From Planctomycetes bacterium RIFCSPHIGHO2_12_FULL_52_36 (GTDB lineage Bacteria > Planctomycetota > Brocadiia > Brocadiales > Bathyanammoxibiaceae): 12,835 nucleotides of DNA. The position numbers and the translations under genes are program-made. Positions 1-5,680 of the stretch are shown here, piece by piece (the first letter of the stretch is position 1; every line of letters begins with the position of its first letter). The stretch spans positions 1 through 12,835 of the forward strand of contig MHYW01000022.1 of the NCBI GenBank assembly GCA_001828545.1, given 5' to 3'. The notes below the pieces were generated by a model. The model was not told where the DNA came from and searched no databases. It saw nothing but the letters and a program-made list of their open reading frames with translations.

Positions 1-375
1 GTTGAGGTAGCGGTGGCGGTCTTCCAGGTCTTCCCTGGTGAGGAGTATCTGGGCGGCGTGGTAACCATGCGCCTTAAAGGAGTCGTCATAGGCCCGTATG
101 AGTTTACTCTGACCTACGGCGGCGGCGGCCTGGAGTTCTGGCAGGGTGATGGGCCTCTTCTTCATGCCAAATTCTCCCATGCCTGCCCCAATGGCCCCTG
201 AGCTTACCACTGCCACCTCATAGCCTTTGTTCCTAAGTTCCACAAGCTGTATGGAGAGGTTGTTTACCTGTGGTATGTCCAGGAACCCCTCCCTGGTAGT
301 AATCACCCCGGTGCCTACCTTCACTACCAGTCGCCTTGTCCTTGAAATAATCGCCCTTCTCTGGCCTTCCTGCAT
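1..375 (-). CDS. proB: Glutamate 5-kinase, N-terminal part (runs off left edge)
   Basis: ATP-dependent phosphorylation of glutamate to glutamyl-5-phosphate, the first step of proline synthesis, in the cytoplasm. The 125 visible codons begin MQEGQRRAIISRTRRLVVKV and show the amino-acid-kinase landmarks in order: the nucleotide-binding strand VVKVGTGVIT (about residues 18-27), VVSSGAIGAGMG (about 55-66), a QAAAAVGQSKL segment (about 80-90), and QILLTREDLEDRHRYLN at the window edge, the very characteristic ProB signature. The ATG at 375-373 is preceded by a purine-rich AGAGAGAAA, a modest ribosome site, and no earlier in-frame start looks better. The rest of the kinase domain, and any PUA domain, lies outside the window. 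It is divergent from the histone gene. The family call is very secure; only the completeness of the gene cannot be judged. Confidence 0.95.
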   Translation of the reverse strand, partial: MQEGQRRAIISRTRRLVVKVGTGVITTREGFLDIPQVNNLSIQLVELRNKGYEVAVVSSGAIGAGMGEFGMKKRPITLPELQAAAAVGQSKLIRAYDDSFKAHGYHAAQILLTREDLEDRHRYLN

Positions 376-396
376 GGTTTCTCTCTTTTTGACGGG

Positions 397-411
397 AGTG
401 GCCCTGCCACT
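397..411. promoter_or_regulatory. Short hairpin in the proB leader
   Basis: AGTGGC-CCT-GCCACT is a perfect 6-bp stem with a 3-nt loop, just upstream of the proB start and just before the histone-gene -35 box. On neither strand is it followed by a T tract in the right orientation, so it does not look like a terminator. It could fold in the proB 5' leader. Its role is unknown and it may be chance. Confidence 0.35.
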
Positions 412-420
412 AAAAAATAG

Positions 421-448
421 TTGACATTTACTACCCTTATGCTACCAT
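421..448 (+). promoter_or_regulatory. Sigma70-like promoter of the histone gene
   Basis: TTGACA at 421-426, a 16-bp spacer, then TACCAT at 443-448, preceded by TGC (an extended -10 element). The predicted transcript start is near 455, giving a leader of about 48 nt that contains three TATATC-type repeats (460, 468, 478) before the ribosome site. The -35 is a perfect match; the -10 matches 4 of 6. Confidence 0.6.
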
Positions 449-502
449 TTCCACTACCCTATATCCTTATATCCATTTATATCATAAAAAAAGGAGACAT
501 CA

Positions 503-694
503 ATGGCTGCAAAGAAGGGACAGGAAATCCTGGTAGTGGCTAGTAAAGTACGCGAGTATATCAAATCCAAGGGCTGTCTTACCTCCGGAGAGTTGGTTCC
601 GGCGTTGAGCAGCAAGCTGCACTGCTGTATAGACGGTGCTATAGCTAGGGCAAAGGGCAACGGCAGAAAGACCGTGAATGCCAAGGACGTGTAG
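503..694 (+). CDS. Bacterial histone-fold DNA-binding protein (63 aa)
   Basis: This small basic protein reads as a single histone fold. Helix 1 is VVASKVREYIKSKG (residues 11-24), loop 1 is about CLTSG (25-29), the long helix 2 runs from about 30 to 54, loop 2 holds GRKTV (54-58) and a very short helix 3, NAKDV, ends the protein. The N-terminal LVVxSKV and the C-terminal GRKTVxAxD are the patterns I know from bacterial histones of the Bdellovibrio Bd0055 type; GRKTV is also the loop-2 motif of archaeal histones. It probably dimerises and binds DNA through paired loops. Translation should be strong: AAGGAG lies 6 nt before the ATG, and a promoter sits at 421-448. Cys25, Cys41 and Cys42 are unusual for this fold. 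It is monocistronic and convergent with gatB. An unrelated small helical protein is the alternative, which I consider unlikely. Confidence 0.85.
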   Translation: MAAKKGQEILVVASKVREYIKSKGCLTSGELVPALSSKLHCCIDGAIARAKGNGRKTVNAKDV

Positions 695-737
695 CCCACT
701 GCCATCTTATACGTCCAGAATAACTGAAATGGGGGTA

Positions 738-2177
738 CTAACTAGCTTCTAGCTTCTGCTTTAACAGTTCATTGACCATCTGAGGGTTGGCCTTACCTTT
801 GGTCTTGCGCATTATCTGACCCACCAGGAAGGTGAAGGCGGTCTTTTTACCCTTTTTATAGTCGGTCAATGCGTTAGGGTTTTCGGTCAGTATCGCCTGG
901 ATAATGCCTTCTAGCTCGGCACTGTCGCTTATCTGAAGGAGGCCCCTCTCCTGTACCAGTTGAGGGGCCTTCTTCTTTGTATTTATCATCTCCACAAAGA
1001 CCCCCTTGGCAACGGGCATACTTATGTCGCCCGTTTCTACGAGCCTTATTAGTTCCACCAGCATCTCAGGGCCTACTGGGAAGTCCTTTATTTCAAGCCG
1101 TCTCTCCTTGAGTTCCCTCAAGACATCGTTGGTTACCCAGTTACAAACTACCTTTGGAGATTCGTAGTGCGATACGCACCTCTCAAAGTAGTCTGCTACG
1201 GCCTTATCCTCGGTAAGCACCCTGGCATCGTAGTCAGAGAGGCCCAGTTCCGTCACAAAGCGGTTTCTCCTGGCCAGTGGTAGCTCGGGGAGGGTGGCAC
1301 TCAGCTCCTCCAGCCACTGGTCTTTTATCACCACTGGGGCCAAATCAGGCTCAGGGAAGTAGCGGTAGTCATGGGCCTCCTCCTTGGTGCGCATCCTTTC
1401 GGTCCTCTCACGGAGTTCGTCCCAGAGCCTCGTCTCCATGGCTACCACCCCCCCACCCTCCAGGGACTCTCTCTGCCGTCCCGTCTCGTACTCCAGGGCC
1501 TTTAGTACCGCCTTCATGGAGTTGAGGTTTTTTATCTCTACCCGGTTGCCTAGCTTCTCTTGCCCTGTGGGTCTCAGGGAGATGCTGGCCTCAAACCTCA
1601 GCGAGCCCTCCTGCATCTTGCAGTCTGAGACCTCCGTGTAAAGGAGTACGTTCCTTAAGGTGTTCATGTAGGCCTCTGTCTCCTCCAGACTCCTCATGTC
1701 AGGGTAGGTGACTATCTCCAATAGAGGCACCCCTGCCCGGTTGAAGTCTACCAGGCTATAGTCCGCCACAGATTCTTCGGGGTGGATGAGCTTGCCGGCC
1801 TCTTCCTCTAAGTGGACGTTGTGGATGCGTATCTTTCTTTTCTGGTCGTCGTACTTTATCTCAAGGTAGCCATCTACTCCCAGGTTCAGGTAATTCTGGG
1901 ATATCTGGTAGTTTTTGGGCAGGTCCGGATAGTAATAGTTCTTTCTATCAAAGGTGGTGAATTGGTTTACTCTGCAATGCAGGGAAAGGGTTGCCTTAAG
2001 GGCCATCTCAAAGCCCTTCTTGTTCATAACGGGCAGCACCCCAGGGAGCCCCAGGCAGACCGGACATACCAGGGTATTGGGCGGTGCACCAAATCTGTTG
2101 AGACACCCGCAGAAGAGTTTTGTCTCCGTCAGGAGTTCTGCGTGGGTCTCAAGTCCTATGACTGTCTCGTATTGCAT
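738..2177 (-). CDS. gatB: Asp-tRNA(Asn)/Glu-tRNA(Gln) amidotransferase subunit B
   Basis: This is the tRNA-binding and glutamyl-phosphate-forming subunit of GatCAB, which turns misacylated Glu-tRNA(Gln) or Asp-tRNA(Asn) into the amidated form using ammonia from GatA. At 479 aa it is full length. Visible marks: YETVIGLETHAEL at the N-terminus (most homologues have EIH), the zinc cysteines C23, C25, C38 and C41, the catalytic-cradle segment DRKNYYYPDLPKNYQISQ, the VDFNRAGVPLLEIVT and EIKNLNSMKAVLKALEYE blocks, DYRYFPEPDL, and a C-terminal YqeY-like helical tail (about 330-478) ending in FLVGQIMRKTKGKANP. No gatA or gatC is in the window. It is the last gene of the minus-strand run, 57 nt after the SRPBCC gene. 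No clear Shine-Dalgarno precedes the ATG. It implies that the organism makes Gln-tRNA and/or Asn-tRNA indirectly. Confidence 0.97.
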   Translation of the reverse strand: MQYETVIGLETHAELLTETKLFCGCLNRFGAPPNTLVCPVCLGLPGVLPVMNKKGFEMALKATLSLHCRVNQFTTFDRKNYYYPDLPKNYQISQNYLNLGVDGYLEIKYDDQKRKIRIHNVHLEEEAGKLIHPEESVADYSLVDFNRAGVPLLEIVTYPDMRSLEETEAYMNTLRNVLLYTEVSDCKMQEGSLRFEASISLRPTGQEKLGNRVEIKNLNSMKAVLKALEYETGRQRESLEGGGVVAMETRLWDELRERTERMRTKEEAHDYRYFPEPDLAPVVIKDQWLEELSATLPELPLARRNRFVTELGLSDYDARVLTEDKAVADYFERCVSHYESPKVVCNWVTNDVLRELKERRLEIKDFPVGPEMLVELIRLVETGDISMPVAKGVFVEMINTKKKAPQLVQERGLLQISDSAELEGIIQAILTENPNALTDYKKGKKTAFTFLVGQIMRKTKGKANPQMVNELLKQKLEAS

Positions 2178-2192
2178 TGGCTAATAAGGTCA

Positions 2193-2231
2193 GGGTTAGA
2201 GAAAGATTGCTAACCCCTGGCCCCTAATCCC
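2193..2231. repeat. Hairpin plus CCCT-rich tract between the SRPBCC gene and gatB
   Basis: GGGTTAG (2193-2199) and CTAACCC (2210-2216) form a 7-bp stem with a 10-nt loop. Overlapping and following it are three C runs (2214-2217, 2221-2224, 2229-2231) in a TAACCCC/CCCTAATCCC pattern, G-rich on the transcribed minus strand. It occupies most of the 57-nt gap in the operon. A similar C-run tract appears at 5582-5610, so both may be copies of one dispersed intergenic repeat. It could also attenuate or process the transcript before gatB. Confidence 0.4.
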
Positions 2232-2234
2232 TAG

Positions 2235-2858
2235 TTATGGTATTATCTCCACCTCTTCGGAAGGCAAGGTCTTTCCCGAGTCCTTTACCGCCTTTTCCCT
2301 GATGGACAGGACGCCCTCGGGCAATGACTTTTTTAGTATCCAGGAGACTATGCCCCTTGGTGCATAGAAGCCTGGCTGGACGGCCACCTCAAGGGTTAGT
2401 AGCGTCCCTACCGGGTTATGAGGCTCTATAGACCAACGACCATCGTACACCTTCATATTGCCACCCACTAGCCGGAAATCTATCCTATTGGGGGGGCTCT
2501 CCTTTACTGATAGCAGTAGTTCCATAGATACGAGGAAGTGTTTAAAGACCTCCTCTACGGTAATTGTGTCCCCCTGGCGTCCTATCACCCTGCATTTTTT
2601 CATGTGCGGTACAAATTCTGCCATGTGTTCATAGTCAGTGAGTACCTTCCACACCACTGCAGGCTTTGCCTCAACGGGGAGTATTATTCTTACGTGCAGG
2701 GGCCACTTCCCCTCCTCCGGGGCCTCGGCCTCCACCAGCATCTGCCCCTCTTTGGGTATGGTAATGTAAGAAGCCTGGCCTTCCCGCTGGCAGATAAATA
2801 TGGCCATAAGAGGGATAAGAAACACCTTCAGGATATTTTGAAAGACGTGTCCCCTCAT
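2235..2858 (-). CDS. Exported SRPBCC/START-like (polyketide cyclase-type) protein
   Basis: The 207-aa protein has a signal-peptide-like N-terminus (hydrophobic core about 9-22, plausible cleavage after GQAS near residue 30). A START-like ligand-binding fold then covers about residues 55-195. The start of that domain is recognisable as IILPVEAKPAVVWKVLTDYEHM AEFVPHMKKC, the usual opening of cyclase/dehydrase and lipid-transport family members: a strand, then VWxVLTDYExxxEFVP. The fold binds hydrophobic ligands; no catalytic residue or ligand can be inferred. If the signal is real it acts in the periplasm or at the envelope. Its ATG overlaps the stop of the upstream epimerase gene (ATGA), so the two are very probably translationally coupled, and the epimerase may act on the same lipid or membrane substrate. 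That pairing is inference. Confidence 0.75.
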   Translation of the reverse strand: MRGHVFQNILKVFLIPLMAIFICQREGQASYITIPKEGQMLVEAEAPEEGKWPLHVRIILPVEAKPAVVWKVLTDYEHMAEFVPHMKKCRVIGRQGDTITVEEVFKHFLVSMELLLSVKESPPNRIDFRLVGGNMKVYDGRWSIEPHNPVGTLLTLEVAVQPGFYAPRGIVSWILKKSLPEGVLSIREKAVKDSGKTLPSEEVEIIP

Positions 2859-3781
2859 GGTTTCAAATAAGTCCTTATAGCCTCTTCAAACCGCATGGGT
2901 TCAAGGCCAAAATCCTTTTTCATGGGCGTTACATCGCCGGTGTTATCTATCTGGAGCATGACGAGTTGTTCCCTGGTGAGCATGGGTTTAGGGGAGGTCT
3001 TTTCCATCAGGTACGCCATGGGCCAGGCCAGGGTTATGGGCATGTGGAGTTTTATCCGCCTGGCCCCCATGACTTTCATAATGGTGTCCAGTATCTCATC
3101 AATGGCAAGCGTCTCCGGCCCACCCAGTTCATAGGTCCTGTTTACTATACTGGAGTCAAGGACTGCCTTCACAAAGCATTGGGCAACGTCTCCCACGTAG
3201 ACAGGCTGCATCCTGGTCTCTCCAGAACCTATGACTGCCAGAAAAGGCAAGGGCCAGGTCTGGCGGATTAGCTTTGCGAACATATTGACGAATTCATCGT
3301 CCTTGCCACAGATTATAGAGGGGCGGAAGATGACGTAAGGCAGTCCACTGGACTTTACAGCCAGTTCCCCCAACCACTTGGTAGTGTGATAGCGGCTCGG
3401 GGCATCTGGGCGCGTCCCCATGGCACTCATATGTACAAATTTCTTTACCCCGGCCCTTACACCAGCAGTCACTACGTTGTAGGTGCCCTCTGCATGTACC
3501 CTCTCAAAGGTAACAGAAGGCGGTATCTCCCTGATGATTCCCACCAGGTGTATCACTACCTCTATCCCCCTCATTGCCCCTTCCAGGCTAGAGGGTTTTG
3601 TAACGTCTCCGTCACAGAATTCTACTGGCCCTGGGGCATTCCGGTTCGGGGTGGGCATATCTTCCAGTATGTGGGAGGTAGAGGCCCTTCTGGCCAGGCA
3701 TCTAACCTGCTGGCCTTCCTGGATTAGTTTCCTTACTATGTTTCTTCCTACGAAGCCGGTGCCGCCTGTAACCAGTATCAA
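2855..3781 (-). CDS. NAD(P)-binding SDR-family epimerase, NDUFA9-like (atypical SDR)
   Basis: The 308-aa protein begins MILVTGGTGFVGRNIV, an N-terminal Rossmann fold with GxxGxxG at G6, G9 and G12. Further marks are a DGDVT segment (57-61), VVIHLVGI (75-82), the catalytic-type Ser119 in HMSAMG, and YHTTK (Y131, K135), which keeps the SDR YxxxK pair. FRPSIICG (152-159) and the C-terminal half (QPVYVGDVAQCF, YELGGPE) match the extended SDR group that includes complex I subunit NDUFA9 and related bacterial proteins, often tied to membrane lipid or quinone chemistry. I chose TTG at 3781 because GGAGGGGG lies a normal distance upstream and the protein then starts exactly at the Rossmann strand. 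A GTG or ATG further upstream would add 42 non-conserved residues read through ridA. It begins 4 nt after the ridA stop. The substrate is unknown. Confidence 0.85.
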   Translation of the reverse strand: MILVTGGTGFVGRNIVRKLIQEGQQVRCLARRASTSHILEDMPTPNRNAPGPVEFCDGDVTKPSSLEGAMRGIEVVIHLVGIIREIPPSVTFERVHAEGTYNVVTAGVRAGVKKFVHMSAMGTRPDAPSRYHTTKWLGELAVKSSGLPYVIFRPSIICGKDDEFVNMFAKLIRQTWPLPFLAVIGSGETRMQPVYVGDVAQCFVKAVLDSSIVNRTYELGGPETLAIDEILDTIMKVMGARRIKLHMPITLAWPMAYLMEKTSPKPMLTREQLVMLQIDNTGDVTPMKKDFGLEPMRFEEAIRTYLKP

Positions 3782-3785
3782 TCCT

Positions 3786-4187
3786 CTATTCCCCCTCCAA
3801 TAGGGCGATGGCCTCAATCTCCACCCCTGCACCCCTGGGCAGTCCGGAGACTGCAATGACGGAGCGGGCTGGCCTGGGAGACCGGGGTGAAATAAAGTAT
3901 TCGTCATAAACCTTGTTGACGGTCCCGTAGTCCTCCATCCTGGCCAGGTAGATGGTGGTCTTGACCACCCTGTCCAGGGAGGAACCAGCGGCCTCCAGGA
4001 TGGCCTTCAGGTTTTCCAGTGCCTGCCGGGTCTGGACTCCAATGTCTCCGGTGACTAGCTGGCCGGTGCCGGGTTCAAGTGGTATCTGCCCTGAGACAAA
4101 GAGGAAGGGGCCACTGCGGATGGCCTGAGAGTAGGGGCCAATGGCCTGGGGGGCCCTGGGAGTAGAGATAGCCTGTTTTTCTGGCAT
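3786..4187 (-). CDS. ridA: RidA family enamine/imine deaminase
   Basis: RidA hydrolyses reactive enamine/imine intermediates (for example 2-aminoacrylate) released by PLP enzymes, protecting them from damage; it works as a cytoplasmic trimer. The 133-aa length is typical. Key sites: AIGPYSQAI (15-23, with Tyr19), FVSGQIPLEP (30-39), QTRQALENLKAILEAAG (52-68), and PARSVIAVSGLPRGAGVEIEAIA, where Arg108 corresponds to the essential carboxylate-binding arginine near residue 105 in E. coli and Glu125 to the conserved glutamate near 120. All are present, so an active deaminase is expected. The ATG at 4187 follows GGGGGAAGACACAG. It sits 24 nt after the Fe-S oxidoreductase gene and 4 nt before the epimerase gene. 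Confidence 0.95.
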   Translation of the reverse strand: MPEKQAISTPRAPQAIGPYSQAIRSGPFLFVSGQIPLEPGTGQLVTGDIGVQTRQALENLKAILEAAGSSLDRVVKTTIYLARMEDYGTVNKVYDEYFISPRSPRPARSVIAVSGLPRGAGVEIEAIALLEGE

Positions 4188-4211
4188 CTGTGTCTTCCCC
4201 CGAAGTCCCGA

Positions 4212-5483
4212 TTATGGACTGCCAGAGACCTGGACAAGTTCGTTCACGGCAGGTACCTTGGAGCCATTGTTAAGTGTCCTGGAGAGGAGTTCTATCACGT
4301 GGAGGGTCTCTACGCTAAGGTCTTTTGAGGCGGCCAGGTCTGCCAGCTGAAGGACGCAACCAGGACAACTTGTGGCCACTATCCGGGCGCCGGACTTGTC
4401 TACGGAGTTTATTTTGTGCTCACCTATCTTCATGGACAAATCCCTGTAGATTATACTGAATACACCTCCACCGCCACAGCACCTATCCGCATATTCCATC
4501 TCTTTCAGTCTGGCACAGCGGCTGAGGACCGTCCTTGGCTCCCTGGTGGTATTAAGTCCCCATTTTAGATGGCAAGGGTCATGATAGGTTACGGTAGTAT
4601 CCAGGGGTTCGGGGCGGTACTGGGTAAACTTTTCCAGGAAGACGGAGATGTCGTACATCTTTTCAGTCATGGGCCTCCAGGGCTCCCCAAGGAGTCTCAG
4701 GTATTCCCTCTTTATAGTGAGGAGGCAGGTACTGCAGGCGGTAACGATGGCATCCAGCTTTTCTGCCTCAAAGACCTCTCTGTTCTTTTCTGCCAGGATT
4801 CTGGTTGCGGTGGTATCTCCGAGACTGCGTGCAGGGATGCCACAGCAGACCTGGGAGGGAGGCACTACCACCTCTATGTTGAGCTTATTCAGGACGTCAA
4901 TAAGGGACTCGGCGATGTTAGGATAGACATAGTTAATGAGACAGCCCACAAAGAACCCTACCCGCATCTTGGGGTTAGACAGTCTCCTGGTCTCCGAGAA
5001 GCGGTCCAGGACAGTGCGTTGGGCAAGGTGTGGCACCCAGCGCCTGCCCATAAAGAAGAGGGGCAGATGTCGGAGGCTGCCCTTTCTCTGGCCGGGGATA
5101 AGTCTTTGGCTCCAGGAGGCCACCCGGATGGCCAGGTCAAAGAGTCTCCTCCTGGGCAGGAGGTATCGTAGTACGAACTTGGCCATCAGGGGGATGCCCA
5201 TGTTCTTCTCTATCCCCTCCAGGAGGGCATCTATTATCAGGCCGAAATCTACCCCTGAGGGACAGGTGGCCTGGCATCGCAGGCATTTTTTACAGGAGTA
5301 GATGTAGTCTCTTAGTTCTTTTGAATAGAAAATCTCCCCCTGAAAGATGGCCTCTGCCAGGGTTATCCGCCCTCTGGCCACACGGGTCTCATCCCCCGTT
5401 TCTATGAATACAGGGCAGACAGAACGGCACTTGCCACACCTGGCACACTTGTCTATCTCCAGTTTTACCTCTGCCGGCACCAT
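4212..5483 (-). CDS. Fe-S oxidoreductase with two CCG domains (GlcF/GlpC type)
   Basis: The 423-aa protein has two 4Fe-4S motifs, C13-C16-C19-C23 (CARCGKCRSVCP) and C64-C67-C70-C74 (CKKCLRCQATCPSG). Two cysteine-rich CCG domains follow: C181, C213/C214 with C250/C253, and C304, C335/C336 with C373/C376 (PCH, CCGGGG, SCPGC). This is the architecture of the Fe-S subunits of glycolate oxidase (GlcF), anaerobic glycerol-3-phosphate dehydrogenase (GlpC) and lactate oxidation proteins (LutA-like), which pass electrons from a flavin subunit to quinone. No FAD partner such as GlcD is in the window, so the substrate cannot be named. There is no transmembrane helix, so membrane attachment would be through partners. 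The promoter at 5491-5519 places the transcript start essentially on the ATG, and no Shine-Dalgarno is visible. It is first in the five-gene minus-strand run. Confidence 0.9.
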   Translation of the reverse strand: MVPAEVKLEIDKCARCGKCRSVCPVFIETGDETRVARGRITLAEAIFQGEIFYSKELRDYIYSCKKCLRCQATCPSGVDFGLIIDALLEGIEKNMGIPLMAKFVLRYLLPRRRLFDLAIRVASWSQRLIPGQRKGSLRHLPLFFMGRRWVPHLAQRTVLDRFSETRRLSNPKMRVGFFVGCLINYVYPNIAESLIDVLNKLNIEVVVPPSQVCCGIPARSLGDTTATRILAEKNREVFEAEKLDAIVTACSTCLLTIKREYLRLLGEPWRPMTEKMYDISVFLEKFTQYRPEPLDTTVTYHDPCHLKWGLNTTREPRTVLSRCARLKEMEYADRCCGGGGVFSIIYRDLSMKIGEHKINSVDKSGARIVATSCPGCVLQLADLAASKDLSVETLHVIELLSRTLNNGSKVPAVNELVQVSGSP

Positions 5484-5490
5484 AAAAAAT

Positions 5491-5519
5491 ATAATAATTT
5501 ATTTGGAAGGGATTATCAA
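5491..5519 (-). promoter_or_regulatory. Promoter of the Fe-S/ridA/epimerase/gatB run; likely leaderless start
   Basis: Read on the minus strand: TTGATA (5519-5514), a 17-bp spacer, then TATTAT (5496-5491). Only 7 nt (ATTTTTT) separate the -10 box from the ATG at 5483, where transcription would be expected to begin. That leaves no room for a ribosome binding site, which fits the absence of one. Confidence 0.65.
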
Positions 5520-5547
5520 ATGAATTTGGTTGTAGATGTTAACTTGG

Positions 5548-5562
5548 TCCGCCTTAGGCGGA
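5548..5562. repeat. Perfect 15-bp palindrome in the divergent intergenic region
   Basis: TCCGCC-TTA-GGCGGA is a 6-bp GC-rich stem with a 3-nt loop, located between the divergent promoters at 5491-5519 and 5629-5656 and so probably untranscribed from either. No T tract follows. It may be a protein-binding site or part of a dispersed intergenic repeat together with the C-rich tract 20 bp downstream. Confidence 0.5.
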
Positions 5563-5581
5563 AGCTTTGGAATTTGGATTT

Positions 5582-5610
5582 CCCTACCCCCTACTCCCTG
5601 ATCCCTGCCC
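5582..5610. repeat. C-run tract, potential G-quadruplex on the minus strand
   Basis: Five C runs of at least three bases (5582-5584, 5587-5591, 5596-5598, 5603-5605, 5608-5610) are separated by 2-4 nt. The minus strand therefore satisfies a simple G-quadruplex pattern. The CCCTACCCCC/CCCTGATCCCTG phrasing resembles the tract at 2214-2231, suggesting a repeated intergenic sequence. Confidence 0.5.
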
Positions 5611-5628
5611 ACTGGACCTCCCGTATGG

Positions 5629-5656
5629 TTGACAAATACCTGGGAAGGTGTATATT
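5629..5656 (+). promoter_or_regulatory. Sigma70-like promoter of the exported coiled-coil gene
   Basis: TTGACA (5629-5634), a 16-bp spacer, then TATATT (5651-5656). The expected start is near 5663, 18 nt before the ATG at 5681, leaving just enough leader for the GAAAGGTG ribosome site. An upstream in-frame GTG at 5648 overlaps the -10 box and so cannot be the start from this promoter. Confidence 0.7.
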
Positions 5657-5680
5657 TGGGCGAAAGGTGCAGAACTGACT

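Noticed and set aside
397..411. AGTGGC/GCCACT hairpin considered as a terminator.
   Set aside because: It is followed by an A tract on the plus strand and has no T tract after it on the minus strand; it lies in the proB leader.
454..705. 83-codon open frame antisense to the histone gene.
   Set aside because: The plus-strand histone has a promoter, ribosome site and a recognisable fold; the antisense frame has none.
4569..5171. 200-codon plus-strand frame inside the Fe-S oxidoreductase gene.
   Set aside because: It is a long antisense shadow; the minus-strand frame carries all the conserved cysteine motifs.
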